A DNA stretch of 64,000 nt from Bradyrhizobium sp. WBAH42 (GCF_024585265.1 NZ_CP036533.1:248001-312000); one strand, 5' to 3'. Counted from the stretch's first letter, positions 45,433 through 56,503 are shown. Program-made: numbers and translations. Notes: generated from the letters alone by a model not told the origin.

Positions 45433-46569
45433 ATGAAGCATATTACCTGTATCGACGATCTTCGCACGCTGCATCAGCGCCGCGTGCCGAAGGCGTTCTT
45501 CGACTATTGCGACCGCGGCTCCTATGCCGAGGAGACGCTGCGCGCCAACCGCGAGGACATGCAGGCGATCAAGTTCCGCCAGCGCATCCTGGTCGACGTC
45601 TCCAAGCGCGATACCTCGACCACGATCCTCGGCGAGCCCTCGACCATGCCGCTGATCCTCGCGCCGGTCGGCCTGCTCGGCATGCAGCACGGCGACGGCG
45701 AGATCCACGCCTGCCGCGCCGCGCAGGCCGCCGGCATCCCGTTCACGCAATCGACCATGTCGATCTGCTCGATCGAGGACATCGCCGCCAGTGTCGAGAA
45801 GCCGTTCTGGTTCCAGCTCTACGTGATGAAGGACCGCGGCTTCATCAAGGAATTGATCCAGCGCGCGATGGCTGCCAAGTGCAGCGCGCTGGTGCTCACG
45901 GTCGACCTGCAGGTGATCGGCCAGCGCCACGCCGACATCAAGAACGGCATGACGGTGCCGCCCGAATGGTCGCTGTCGAAGCTGCTCGACTTCGCCAGCA
46001 AGCCGGCCTGGGTTTCCGGCGTGCTGCAGGGCAAGCGCCGTACCTTCGGCAACATCGCGGGACACGTGAAGAACACCGAGGATCTCAACCGCCTCGCCGA
46101 GTGGACCGCCTCGCAGTTCGACACCTCGTTGAACTGGAAGGACGTCGAGTGGGTCCGCAGCATCTGGCCGGGCAAGCTCATCATCAAGGGCATCCTCGAC
46201 GTCGAGGACGCCGAGGAAGCCGCCAAGACCGGCGCGCAGGCGCTCGTCGTCTCCAACCATGGTGGCCGCCAGCTCGACGGCGCGCCGTCCTCGATCGAGG
46301 TCCTACCGGAGATTGCGGACGCGGTCGGCGACAGGATGGAGATCATGTTCGACGGCGGCATCCGCTCCGGCCAGGACGTGATGCGCGCGCTCGCGCTCGG
46401 CGCGAAGTCCTGCATGATCGGCCGCGCCTATGCCTACGGTCTCGGTGCCGGCGGCCAGGCCGGCGTCGCCAAGGCGATCGACATCATCCAGAAGGAGCTG
46501 CTCACCACGATGGGCCTGTGCGGCGTCAACCGGATCGACGAGATCGACGATCACGTCATTGCAGTGTGA
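45433..46569 (+). CDS. FMN-dependent alpha-hydroxy-acid dehydrogenase (LldD-like)
   Basis: A 378-residue (beta/alpha)8 flavoprotein of the lactate dehydrogenase/glycolate oxidase family. The substrate-binding Tyr is in FFDYCDRG near residue 24. The FMN segment is LAPVGLLGMQHGDGE, with Lys in KLIIKGILD, and the catalytic base is His276 in SNHGGRQLDG. Then FDGGIRSGQDVMRALALGA binds the FMN phosphate. L-lactate is the most likely substrate, but glycolate and mandelate are not excluded. The start ATG at 45433 follows GGGGA; longer frames upstream add no conserved residues. Confidence 0.92.
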   Translation: MKHITCIDDLRTLHQRRVPKAFFDYCDRGSYAEETLRANREDMQAIKFRQRILVDVSKRDTSTTILGEPSTMPLILAPVGLLGMQHGDGEIHACRAAQAAGIPFTQSTMSICSIEDIAASVEKPFWFQLYVMKDRGFIKELIQRAMAAKCSALVLTVDLQVIGQRHADIKNGMTVPPEWSLSKLLDFASKPAWVSGVLQGKRRTFGNIAGHVKNTEDLNRLAEWTASQFDTSLNWKDVEWVRSIWPGKLIIKGILDVEDAEEAAKTGAQALVVSNHGGRQLDGAPSSIEVLPEIADAVGDRMEIMFDGGIRSGQDVMRALALGAKSCMIGRAYAYGLGAGGQAGVAKAIDIIQKELLTTMGLCGVNRIDEIDDHVIAV

Positions 46570-46584
46570 GTGCGCGGCGGTGCC

Positions 46585-46679
46585 GTAGGGTGGGCAAAGC
46601 GGAAGCGTGCCCACCATTGGTGCGCGAATGAGCGAGAGAGAGCGTGGGCACGGCGCAAGCGCGCCTTTGCCCACCCTAC
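46585..46679. repeat. Palindromic intergenic repeat, family B (copy 3)
   Basis: Ends GTAGGGTGGGCAAAGCGG and CGCCTTTGCCCACCCTAC, with GTGCCCACC/GTGGGCACG inner parts. It is between convergent genes. Confidence 0.88.
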
Positions 46680-46698
46680 GAATTCAACGCTCGATCAT

Positions 46699-47325
46699 TC
46701 ACATCGGCGGCGTCAGGCCGTCGCGGCCGACGCTGACACGGCTGGTCTCGAAGGAGCCGTCCGGCAATTGCTTCAGGAAGGCGATCACCTTGGCGCCGGC
46801 CTTCAGCTCGGATTTGTCGCCGGGCACGAAGGTCACGACCGGCGTGTCGTCGGCGACGAACACCTTCTTCTCGCCGTCCTTGTACTTGACCAGCAGCGTG
46901 TGACCGTCATTGCCGACGACGCTCTCGGCCACCGTCGCATTGGTCATGCTGGAATTGGGCTTGAGGTCCCAGGGCCGCGAGCCTTCGCCGGTGCCGCGCA
47001 TGGCTTCCGGAAACACGTGCACCTCGACGGCGTTCTGGCTGCCGTCCGGCCCCGGCACGGTGGTCGCGCCGATGAACGAGCCCGGCTTGATGTCGGCGAG
47101 CGAGATCTTGGTAACGCCCGACACGTTCACGTCGGAGGCGAGGCGAAGCTTGACCTCTTCACCGCTGCGCGACTTGACCTGCATGGTGTCGCCATTGACG
47201 CTTTCGATGGTGCCGCGCACGCGCGTCGGCACCGGCGCCTTCTGGGCGAAGGCGCAATAGGTCGAGACGGCCACCATCGCGACGGCGATCAGCGGACGTG
47301 TGAAAGTTGCACGTTGAACAGACAT
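46699..47325 (-). CDS. Secreted hypothetical protein, DUF5666-like
   Basis: A 208-residue protein with an N-terminal signal (RPLIAVAMVAVSTYCAFA, cleavage before QKA). It has two similar beta-rich modules: VRGTIESVNGDTMQVKSRSG and later SVVGNDGHTLLVKYKDGEKK. The repeated OB-like pattern (VxGTIxxVxGDTxxVxxxxG) is that of DUF5666-type periplasmic proteins. It should be exported to the periplasm; no catalytic residues are seen. It follows aroE on the same strand 57 bases downstream and may be separate. Confidence 0.72.
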   Translation of the reverse strand: MSVQRATFTRPLIAVAMVAVSTYCAFAQKAPVPTRVRGTIESVNGDTMQVKSRSGEEVKLRLASDVNVSGVTKISLADIKPGSFIGATTVPGPDGSQNAVEVHVFPEAMRGTGEGSRPWDLKPNSSMTNATVAESVVGNDGHTLLVKYKDGEKKVFVADDTPVVTFVPGDKSELKAGAKVIAFLKQLPDGSFETSRVSVGRDGLTPPM

Positions 47326-47382
47326 GACGGTCTCCGATTGTCCCCAGGAAGAGAGAACTCCGAAAGACCCCGCACTATTCTC

Positions 47383-48222
47383 TCAAGACTTCGTGAGATC
47401 GGCCTCGATTAACGCGCGCAGCTCGGCCGTGACCTCGGGCCGCCGCCCGAACCACAGCTCGAAACCGCGCACCGCCTGATGCAGCAGCATGCCGAGCCCG
47501 TCGGCGGTCTTCAGGCCGCGCGCCATGGCCGCGGCGAGCAGGGGGGTCACCAGGGGAACATAGACGAGGTCGGCGACGACGGCGTCTTGCGGCAGGCGCG
47601 CGACGTCGATATCGAGCGAAGGCTGGCCATGCATGCCGAGCGAGGTCGTGTTCACGAGAAGTCTTGCGCCCGGCAGCACGTCCCCGATCGCATCCCACGG
47701 CAGCGGATGCACATTCGATCCGAACTGCCTTGCCAGCGTCCCGGCTCGTGCAAGGGTGCGATTGGCGACATGAACGCAGCTGATGCCGCGCTCCAGCAGG
47801 CCGAACACGACCGCACGCGCGGCGCCGCCAGCGCCCAACACCAGCGCCTCCTTGGCCATGTCCCAGCCGGGCGCGCTGGCGTCGAGATTGTTGATGAAGC
47901 CTTCGACATCGGTGTTGGTCGAGCGCAGCTCGCCCTCGGCGAACCACAGCGTGTTCGCAGCGCCGACGGCCCGGGCGCGCGCGTCGGGGGTCGACAGCGC
48001 CAGCACGGCTTCCTTGTGCGGGATGGTGACGTTGGCACCGACGAAGCCGCGCAGCGACAGCCGCAGCACGAAATCGCGCAGATCCTCCGGCGGCACCGCC
48101 TCGATGACATAGCCGCCCTCAATGCCGAGCGTGCGCAGCCAGTGACGGTGGATCAGCGGCGAGCGCGAATGCGCGGCCGGCCATCCGATCAGACAGGCTG
48201 CGGGGATCCTGGACGCGGTCAT
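47383..48222 (-). CDS. aroE: Shikimate dehydrogenase
   Basis: A 279-residue AroE. The substrate-binding region is CLIGWPAAHSRSPLIHRHW. The catalytic Lys70 is in NVTIPHKEAV and Asp105 in TNTDVEGF, and the NADP-binding motif is VLGAGGAARAVVFGLL followed by NRT. It reduces 3-dehydroshikimate to shikimate in aromatic amino-acid synthesis. The start ATG at 48222 follows GAGGGAAAG. The longer frame upstream overlaps the SulP gene and is not used. The gene is 64 bases downstream of the SulP transporter gene. Confidence 0.96.
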   Translation of the reverse strand: MTASRIPAACLIGWPAAHSRSPLIHRHWLRTLGIEGGYVIEAVPPEDLRDFVLRLSLRGFVGANVTIPHKEAVLALSTPDARARAVGAANTLWFAEGELRSTNTDVEGFINNLDASAPGWDMAKEALVLGAGGAARAVVFGLLERGISCVHVANRTLARAGTLARQFGSNVHPLPWDAIGDVLPGARLLVNTTSLGMHGQPSLDIDVARLPQDAVVADLVYVPLVTPLLAAAMARGLKTADGLGMLLHQAVRGFELWFGRRPEVTAELRALIEADLTKS

Positions 48223-48286
48223 CTTTCCCTCGGGTCGTTTCCGAGGCGATCCATTTCGCGTCGCGCCCGCTCTGTCAAGCGCGCGG

Positions 48287-50029
48287 TCAGCTCGCAGCGG
48301 ACTCGTCGGCGGCCCGGCCCTTGATGTCGGCGATGGCCCGCTCGAGGCTCGTGCGGTAGCGCGCCCGCGGCGGCGTGACGCCATGGGTGAGCAGCGCGCG
48401 CCGGACCGCGGGCGAGGCCCCCGTGATGAACAGCCGGATGCCCTGGCGGTGCGCCTTGGCGGCGACGCGGCCGAGCACGTTGGCCGCGGTCGAATCCAGG
48501 AACGGCACCGCCGCGAAATCGACCACGAAGGCCTTGCGCTTGTCGGCGATGCCGTCGAGCACGCCGCCGATCGCCGAGGCCGCGCCGAAGAAGAACGCGC
48601 CGGTGATGCGATAGACCAGCACGTCGCGGTCGACCGCAAGCGCGGGATCGTAACGCACGCGGTCGCCGTTGCCGTCGTCGGGACGATCATCCGCAACCAG
48701 CGGCGAGCGCTCCTCGATGCCCGTCATCTCCGCCATGCGATGGATGAACAGCACCGCACCCAGCGCGAAGCCGACCAGGATGCCCTCGGTGAGATCGCGG
48801 AAGATCGTGAGCAGGAAGGTCGCGAGCAGCACCACGGCATCGCCCCATGACGAGCGCACGAGCGTGGCGAATTCGTGCTTCTCCGCCATGGTCCAGGCCA
48901 CCACGACCAGCACCGCGGCGAGCGCGGCCAGCGGAATGTAGCTCGCGAGCGGGGCCGCGATCAGCATGAACAGCAGCAGGAACACCGAATGCAGCATGCC
49001 CGCGAGCGGCCCGCGCGCGCCGGCGCGGATGTTGGTCGCCGTGCGCGCGATCAGCCCGGTGACGCAGATGCCGCCGAACAGCGCCGAGCCGATATTGGCC
49101 GCGCCCTGCGCCACCAGCTCGCAATTGGAGCGGTGACGGCGGCCGGTCATGCCGTCGGCCACAACCGCCGACAGCAGCGATTCGATCGCCGCCAGCAGCG
49201 CAAACGCGATCGCATCCGGCAGCACGGCCCGTGCCTTCTCCAGCGAGAACGCGGGCAGCGCCGGCGATGGCAATTCGCGCGGGATGCCGCCGAAGCGCGA
49301 GCCGATCGTTTCCACCGGCAGCGCGAATATTGCACAAACGAATGCGGCGAAGACGACCGCGATCAGGATGCCGGGCCAGGAGGGACGCCAGACCCGCAAG
49401 GATGCGATGATGGCGATGCTGACGATCGCGACCAGCACTGCGGATGGATTGATCGTGCTGAGGCCGCCGGCGAGCGCGGCGAGCTTCGGCACGAACTCGC
49501 TGGGCTCCTTCCCCGCGAGCGTGATGCCGAAGAGATCGCGGAGCTGGCTCGCAAGGATGATGACGGCGATGCCGGCGGTGAAGCCGACCGTGACGGGATA
49601 GGGAATGAACTTGATGTAGGTGCCGACCCTGAGCAGCCCCGCGCCGATCAGGAACAGGCCCGCCATCATGGTGGCGAGGATGACTCCGTCGACGCCGTGG
49701 CGCTCCGCGGTCGCCGCGACCAGAACGATGAACGCACCTGCCGGGCCGCCGATCTGGAACCGGCTGCCGCCGAGCATGGAGGCGATGAAGCCGCCGGCGA
49801 CGGCGGTGTAGAGGCCGCGGTCCGGCGTCACGCCCGAGGCGATCGCGATCGCCATCGACAGCGGCAGCGCGACGATCGCAACCGTCAGGCCGGCGAAGAC
49901 GTCGGCGCGGAAATCCGCGAGGCCGTAGCCTTCACGAAATACGGTGACGAGCTTCGGCAGATACAATTCGGCAAAGGTCGGCTGACGCAGCTGGTGCAGC
50001 CGGCCTGCCTGATCGCCTGTGATGCTCAT
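48287..50029 (-). CDS. SulP-family anion transporter with STAS domain
   Basis: A 580-residue protein. The transmembrane core (about 25-420) includes DVFAGLTVAIVALPLSMAIA (first signature), VAGGFIASMLGGSRFQIGGPAGAF and the second signature region GICVTGLIARTATNIRAG. The C-terminal cytoplasmic STAS domain (about 455-560) contains AFVVDFAAVPFLDSTAANVL. Family members carry sulfate, bicarbonate or C4-dicarboxylates. This one lacks a neighbouring carbonic anhydrase. The start is the ATG at 50029, since upstream residues are charged and non-conserved. Confidence 0.93.
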   Translation of the reverse strand: MSITGDQAGRLHQLRQPTFAELYLPKLVTVFREGYGLADFRADVFAGLTVAIVALPLSMAIAIASGVTPDRGLYTAVAGGFIASMLGGSRFQIGGPAGAFIVLVAATAERHGVDGVILATMMAGLFLIGAGLLRVGTYIKFIPYPVTVGFTAGIAVIILASQLRDLFGITLAGKEPSEFVPKLAALAGGLSTINPSAVLVAIVSIAIIASLRVWRPSWPGILIAVVFAAFVCAIFALPVETIGSRFGGIPRELPSPALPAFSLEKARAVLPDAIAFALLAAIESLLSAVVADGMTGRRHRSNCELVAQGAANIGSALFGGICVTGLIARTATNIRAGARGPLAGMLHSVFLLLFMLIAAPLASYIPLAALAAVLVVVAWTMAEKHEFATLVRSSWGDAVVLLATFLLTIFRDLTEGILVGFALGAVLFIHRMAEMTGIEERSPLVADDRPDDGNGDRVRYDPALAVDRDVLVYRITGAFFFGAASAIGGVLDGIADKRKAFVVDFAAVPFLDSTAANVLGRVAAKAHRQGIRLFITGASPAVRRALLTHGVTPPRARYRTSLERAIADIKGRAADESAAS

Positions 50030-50134
50030 GTCAGCAAAGTGCTCCGCTGGCCCCACGATGCTCCGAAGCATCGTGCGTCCCAAGGTGCGACGATGCGCTA
50101 GCCCAACTTGATGCCGGGCACGATCAACGCGCGA

Positions 50135-50407
50135 TCATGCTCCGACGCGGCGCGGCGGCCCGGGCTCCTTCAAGCGAACGCCACGTCCGCCGCTGTCGCT
50201 TCGGGCCTGCTCGCCGATCAGCTCGACGCCGGCCCGGTCGAACGCCTCGACCACCTTGATCAGGGTCTCGACCACGCCACGAACATTGCCGGTCGAAGCC
50301 TCCATCCGCTGGATGGTCGGCAGCGACACGCCGGCGAGCTCGGCCAGGGTTTTCTGGTCGATGCCGAGCAACGCGCGGGCTGCCCGCATCTGGAACGAGG
50401 TGATCAC
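50135..50407 (-). CDS. XRE-family helix-turn-helix regulator
   Basis: A 90-residue protein whose first 60 residues form a lambda-repressor-like helix-turn-helix: MRAARALLGIDQKTLAELAG then VSLPTIQRME. The tail is Arg/Gly-rich. The segment TLIKVVEAFDRAGVELI resembles the end of many short XRE regulators of rhizobia. Two AT-rich palindromes lie 20-70 bases upstream and are probable autoregulatory sites. Neighbouring genes give no clear target, as the SulP gene is downstream on the same strand. Confidence 0.85.
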   Translation of the reverse strand: MITSFQMRAARALLGIDQKTLAELAGVSLPTIQRMEASTGNVRGVVETLIKVVEAFDRAGVELIGEQARSDSGGRGVRLKEPGPPRRVGA

Positions 50408-50429
50408 CTTGGCCTCACGTATCAGAGTT

Positions 50430-50473
50430 TATATGTGATATTCTGTACATATACAATGATGTAAAATACATCA
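50430..50473. promoter_or_regulatory. Two AT-rich palindromes upstream of the XRE gene
   Basis: TATATGT (50430-50436) and ACATATA (50447-50453) are perfect inverted arms, and TGATGTA-AAA-TACATCA (50457-50473) is a second perfect palindrome. They lie in an AT-rich pocket directly upstream of the XRE start at 50407. XRE operators and the promoter are the natural reading. Confidence 0.6.
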
Positions 50474-50500
50474 TCATGAGGCTGGTGCAAGCGTCTCCTC

Positions 50501-50580
50501 CGTCATTGCGAGCGAAGCGAAGCAATCCAGAATCCCTCCGCGGAAAGACTCTGGATTGTTTCGCTGCGCTCGCAATGACG
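50501..50580. repeat. Palindromic intergenic repeat, family C (copy 2)
   Basis: CGTCATTGCGAGCGAAGCG to CGCTGCGCTCGCAATGACG. A small fragment of family D (CTCTCCCCGTAAGAACGGGG) follows at 50603-50630. Confidence 0.86.
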
Positions 50581-50671
50581 CGTGGAGAGACAGCGCCGCA
50601 CATCCCTCTCCCCGTAAGAACGGGGAGAGGGCGTGAGAGAGCGTGCGTCCCTCACTGCGCGAGAGACGGAC

Positions 50672-52720
50672 TCACGCCGCGTGCTGATGTGCGGCGATGA
50701 TCTGGTCGGCGGCGCGGCCGGTGACTTCGGCCATGTGGTCGAACTGGCGCGTGAAGCTGCCGGCGCCGGCGGTGGCCGAGCGCAGCTCCACGATCAGCTC
50801 GCCGATCTCCGCTTCCGGCATCATGGCGCGGACACAGTCCCAGCCGGTCCAGCCATCGCGGGTGTCGAAGCCGAGGATCTGGCCGCGCCGCGCCGACAGG
50901 ATCGCGTTGATCTTGGCGGTGGCGTCGGTCGGGCAGACGATCTCGACCATGTGGATCGGCTCCAGCAGCACCGGCTGGCATTGCGGCAGGCCTTCGTTGA
51001 GCCCGACCCGCGCCGCCGTGCGGAAGGCGAGATCGGAGCTATCGACGCTGTGATAGGAGCCGTCGGTCAGCGTCACCTGCACGTCGGTGACGGGGAAGCC
51101 GAGCGGGCCGCGCGTCAAGCCATCGACGACGCCCTCCTCCACCGCCGGGATGTAATTGCGCGGCACCGCGCCGCCCACCACCTTCTCGGCGAACTTGAAG
51201 CCGTCGCCGCGCGGCAGCGGCTTGATGTCGAGCACGACATCGCCGAACTGGCCGTGGCCGCCGGACTGCTTCTTGTGGCGGCCGCGCTGGGTGATCGGCT
51301 TGCGGATGGTCTCCTGATAGCCGATCGCGGGCGGATGCGAGGTGACCTTGACGCCGAAGCGGTCGCGCAAGCGCTCGCTGGCGACACGCAGGTGCATCTC
51401 GCCCTGGCCCCACAGCACGGTGTCGTGGGTCTGGGCGTTCTGCACGATCATGAGCGAGGGATCCTCCTCGTGCAGGCGCGTCAGCGCCTGGCCGAGCTTG
51501 ACGTCGTCCTTGCGGTCGGTGGCCGCGACCGAGATCGCGAGCACCGGCGGCGTCGGCTCGATCGTGATCAATGCCGCGGGCGCCGTCTTGCCGTTCGAAA
51601 CCGTGTCACCGGTCTTGACCGGATCGAGCTTGGCGAGCGCCACGGTGTCGCCGGCTTCGGCCGAGGCCCGCTTGGTGTCGTAGGCGCCGTTGACGGCGAG
51701 GATGCCGGAGATGCGCCCTGCGCCGCCGGAGGAGGATTGCAGCGTGGCGCCGTCGTCGAGATGGCCGGCAAGCAGCCGCGTCAGCGACAGCTTTCCGCCG
51801 TGCTGCGAATGCAGCGTCTTGAAGACGTAGCCGAGCGCGTCCTTGGTCTCGGGAACGCCGAGACGTTTTGCGGTCTCCGCAACACCGGGCGCCTCGTGAC
51901 GCAACGCCTTCATCAGGCGCAACACGCCGTTCTCGCGCGCGGCGGCGCCAAGCAGCACCGGGCAGATCAGCCCTTCCCGCAATTCGCGGGCGAGATCGTC
52001 GAAGACGGCATCGCGCGGCGGCTGGATGTCCTCGAGCAGCTGCTCCATCAGCGCATCGTCGTGATCGGCGAGCTTCTCCAGCATCGAGAAGCGGGCTTCC
52101 TTCTCGCGATCGAGATCGCCGCCTTCGAGCGCGATCACCTCGGAGGCCTTGTGCTCGCGATAGATGAAGGCGCGCTCCAGCGCGAGATCGACGAAGCCCT
52201 CGATCAGCTCGCCCTTCCAGATCGGGATCTGGCGCAGCACCAGCGGCACGCACGAGGCGGGCTGCAGCATCGCGAGGGTTTCGCGGATGCGCTCGCTGGC
52301 GCGGTCGATCTTGTTGAGGAACAGGAAACGCGGGATCTTCAGCTGTTCCAGCTCGCGCAGGATGATCTGAAGCTGCGGCAGCTTCTTCTCGTCGGCCTCG
52401 CAGACCACGATTGCGGCGTCGACCGCAGGCAACGCGGCGCGCATGTCGTGGGCAAACTCGACGGAACCGGGACAATCGAGGAAGGTGTAGCTGTCGCCCA
52501 TGAAACTCGTGGTGGCGGCAGTGAGGCCGACGGTCATCTTGTGATGACGGGCCTCCGGCGTGGCATCGCCGACGGACGTTCCGGCGTCCACGCTGCCGGC
52601 GCGCGGGATTGCGCCCGTTCGCGCCAATATTGCTTCCAGAAGTGTGGTTTTACCGCTTTGGAAAGGGCCCACCAGCGCGATGCACCGTGGACCTCGGGGA
52701 CTTCTGACGTCTTGTCCCAT
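50672..52720 (-). CDS. EF-G-like translational GTPase
   Basis: A 682-residue paralogue of EF-G. The GTPase domain has G1 GPFQSGKT (residues 18-25), G3 DCPGS (82-86) and G4 NKID (136-139). Domains II to V follow to the C-terminus, including SGGHGQFGDVVLDIKPLPRG (domain IV). The His that follows DxxG in canonical EF-G (DTPGH) is Ser86 here, so GTP hydrolysis is probably altered; such changes are also seen in FusA2-type proteins. AAGGAGG stands 7 bases before the ATG at 52720. The canonical fusA lies elsewhere. A ribosome-related, non-essential role is the usual guess. Confidence 0.9.
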   Translation of the reverse strand: MGQDVRSPRGPRCIALVGPFQSGKTTLLEAILARTGAIPRAGSVDAGTSVGDATPEARHHKMTVGLTAATTSFMGDSYTFLDCPGSVEFAHDMRAALPAVDAAIVVCEADEKKLPQLQIILRELEQLKIPRFLFLNKIDRASERIRETLAMLQPASCVPLVLRQIPIWKGELIEGFVDLALERAFIYREHKASEVIALEGGDLDREKEARFSMLEKLADHDDALMEQLLEDIQPPRDAVFDDLARELREGLICPVLLGAAARENGVLRLMKALRHEAPGVAETAKRLGVPETKDALGYVFKTLHSQHGGKLSLTRLLAGHLDDGATLQSSSGGAGRISGILAVNGAYDTKRASAEAGDTVALAKLDPVKTGDTVSNGKTAPAALITIEPTPPVLAISVAATDRKDDVKLGQALTRLHEEDPSLMIVQNAQTHDTVLWGQGEMHLRVASERLRDRFGVKVTSHPPAIGYQETIRKPITQRGRHKKQSGGHGQFGDVVLDIKPLPRGDGFKFAEKVVGGAVPRNYIPAVEEGVVDGLTRGPLGFPVTDVQVTLTDGSYHSVDSSDLAFRTAARVGLNEGLPQCQPVLLEPIHMVEIVCPTDATAKINAILSARRGQILGFDTRDGWTGWDCVRAMMPEAEIGELIVELRSATAGAGSFTRQFDHMAEVTGRAADQIIAAHQHAA

Positions 52721-52874
52721 TCGCCGCCTCCTTCTTGTGGAGCTCGGCCCATGATTGGGTCGGCAAACGCCGATGCTCTGCCCCTCCCCGAGATTTGGCA
52801 AGCAACAAACGTCGCTGCGGTGCGTCGTCCGTAAAATCGCGCCGCTTCGCGCGGCGCGATCACACGCAAAAGTG

Positions 52875-53354
52875 TTACCGGCCCGGACGGAGTTCCAGGC
52901 TCTCGAGGCCCGCAGCGATATTGAGGCCGACCTGGCCCTGCACGCTGAGCGGCTGGAGCGCGATCGAATTGTTGGAGCCGCCGACCAGCACGTTGCCGCC
53001 GAGGCCGACGCCGATCGAGGCGCTGCCCTGCGCGCCGGCGTAATTGCCGGCGAGGTCGCCGGGGCCGAGCCGGTCGACCGGTGCGAACACGCCCCAGGCC
53101 AAAGCCGTCTCCTGGGTGATGCCGATGTCGAGACCGACCTTGCGGATGGTCGCGACGTAGCGATCGTCGGGCAAGCCGTCGGCGCGCAGCACGCAGCCGA
53201 GATGGGTCACCGACCCCACGATGAAGCCGACGCTGGCGCCGCCGCGGCATTCGAGCACGCCGACCCGCGCCATCCGCTGCTGCGCACCAGTGCTCACGAC
53301 GGAAGCAATGAGGCCGGCAGCGGTGAGTCCGGCGAAGAGGAACGAACGGCGCAT
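52875..53354 (-). CDS. DUF992 family protein
   Basis: A 159-residue exported protein. The signal peptide is RSFLFAGLTAAGLIASVVS, followed by VGVLECRGGASVGFIVGSV and HLGCVLRADGLPDDRYVATI. The two conserved cysteines and the Gly-rich C-terminal half (GVGLGGNVLVGGSNNSIALQ) are features of DUF992, a periplasmic family of Rhizobiales without known function. The start at 53354 is set by the signal peptide; no ORF upstream extends into coding sequence. A family B repeat lies upstream. Confidence 0.85.
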   Translation of the reverse strand: MRRSFLFAGLTAAGLIASVVSTGAQQRMARVGVLECRGGASVGFIVGSVTHLGCVLRADGLPDDRYVATIRKVGLDIGITQETALAWGVFAPVDRLGPGDLAGNYAGAQGSASIGVGLGGNVLVGGSNNSIALQPLSVQGQVGLNIAAGLESLELRPGR

Positions 53355-53668
53355 GAATATCTCCGGCGATGATGTGATGCGAGCAGAGAGAGCGCCCCAC
53401 CCGTGTTGCGCGTCTATGCCACAAGTGCCGCAGCCGTGCCAGATCATGCACGGGGATGAACACGCAAACAATAAAAGGCCCGCCGGCGGCGGGCCATTTC
53501 GCAGATTTCGTAGGGTGGGCAAAGCGAAGCGTGCCCACGCATCTTTGCGATCGAGAGAGATGGTGGGCACGGCGCGAGTGCGCCTTTGCCCACCCTACGA
53601 TTCCAGACTCGCGGAGAGAAATCCCATCCCACAAGAGCGGGAAGAGGACATCGCATGCCGCGACAGTC
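53355..53668. repeat. Gene-free interval with family B repeat (copy 4, 53510-53598)
   Basis: The repeat ends are GTAGGGTGGGCAAAGCGAAG and CGCCTTTGCCCACCCTAC. Before it, GCCCGCCGGCGGCGGGC (53479-53495) is a short perfect hairpin that could terminate transcription of the aminotransferase gene. Nothing else coding is seen. Confidence 0.75.
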
Positions 53669-55448
<1,780 letters not shown>

Positions 55449-56099
55449 ATGTACAAGCTCTATTCGATGCAACGCTCGGGCAACAGCTACAAGGTCCGCC
55501 TTGCGCTGGCGCTGCTCAACCTGCCTTACGAAGCGGTGGAGGTGGACATTCTGCGCGGCGAGAGCCGCACGCCGGATTTCCTGTCCAAGAACCCGTCGGG
55601 CCAGGTGCCGCTGCTCGAGGTCGGCGAGGACCGCTATCTCGCCGAATCCAATGCCATCCTCTGGTACGTTGCCGTCGGCACGCCGCTCGCGCCGGAGAAC
55701 CGCATCGACCGCGCCGAGGCGCTGCAATGGATGTTCTTCGAGCAGCACGCGCTCGAGCCGAATATCGGCGCGGCCTATTTCTGGCTGTCGCTGGTCAAGG
55801 GTGGTCGCGACCTGCAGACCCATTCGCTGGAGGACTGGATGGAGCGCGGCTACGGCGCGCTCCAGGTGATGGAGAACCACCTCAAGACCACCCCCTATTT
55901 CGCCGCGCGCCAGCTCACGGTCGCGGACATCGCGTTGTACGGCTACACCCACCTCGCCGAACGCTGCGACTTCGACCTCCAGGCCTTCCCGGCGATCCGG
56001 GACTGGCTGAAACGCGTCGAAGCCACGCCCGGCTTCGTGACGATGGACTGGCGCCCGGCCGACATCGACGACCCCGCCAGCATCGCCGCGAGCGCCTGA
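55449..56099 (+). CDS. Glutathione S-transferase family protein
   Basis: A 216-residue GST. The thioredoxin-fold domain begins YKLYSMQRSGNSYKVRLALA, where Ser10 or Asn is the likely catalytic residue, and continues NPSGQVPLLEVGEDRYLAES. The C-terminal helical domain ends with TVADIALYGYTHLAERCDFDL (core VADIALYGYTHLAERC). It is distinct from the 39.3 kb and 63.1 kb GST genes. The ATG at 55449 lacks an obvious strong ribosome-binding site, but the family N-terminus fits. The substrate is unknown. Confidence 0.9.
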   Translation: MYKLYSMQRSGNSYKVRLALALLNLPYEAVEVDILRGESRTPDFLSKNPSGQVPLLEVGEDRYLAESNAILWYVAVGTPLAPENRIDRAEALQWMFFEQHALEPNIGAAYFWLSLVKGGRDLQTHSLEDWMERGYGALQVMENHLKTTPYFAARQLTVADIALYGYTHLAERCDFDLQAFPAIRDWLKRVEATPGFVTMDWRPADIDDPASIAASA

Positions 56100-56253
56100 C
56101 GGCGCGCCCGCTGCGGCGAATAGCGGGCATAACGGCCGTCTTTGCCGCAATCCCGCCACTTTCGGCGCGGGCGCCGCCGCAATATTGCCGGTTGAAACTG
56201 GGAAATTCTGGAAAGTCGCGGGTGATTCGCTCGCGTGTTGAAGGATTTAGACC

Positions 56254-56430
56254 ATGATGCGGGCGTCCGGCACGGCGGGCTTTCAGAGCCCATCCGCTAC
56301 CGTCGCGTCTTCCCGGCTCACCCATGCGGTCGTGGCCTCTCTCGCCGTCGCCGCGCTCTCGCTGTGCCTGATCGTCACCCTCACGGTGCTGTCGACCAAG
56401 GCGACCATGGCGATGGGCCTGCCGGTCTGA
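56254..56430 (+). CDS. Small membrane protein, 58 residues
   Basis: The protein begins MMRASGTAGFQSPSATVASS and has one hydrophobic helix (VVASLAVAALSLCLIVTLTV) near residues 28-48. AAGGA lies about 10 bases before the first ATG. The reading frame ends at 56430 and is followed 73 bases later by a second tiny membrane-protein gene. No family is recognised. Confidence 0.5.
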   Translation: MMRASGTAGFQSPSATVASSRLTHAVVASLAVAALSLCLIVTLTVLSTKATMAMGLPV

Positions 56431-56503
56431 TTCCCGTTTCATCCTGGACCAGCCTTCAGGGCGCCGTGCGGCCCGCGCCGACCGGCATCGCGACAGGACG
56501 TCG

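Noticed and set aside
50633..52834. A 733-codon plus-strand frame over the EF-G-like gene
   Set aside because: Antisense shadow; the minus-strand gene has all GTPase motifs and an AAGGAGG ribosome-binding site.
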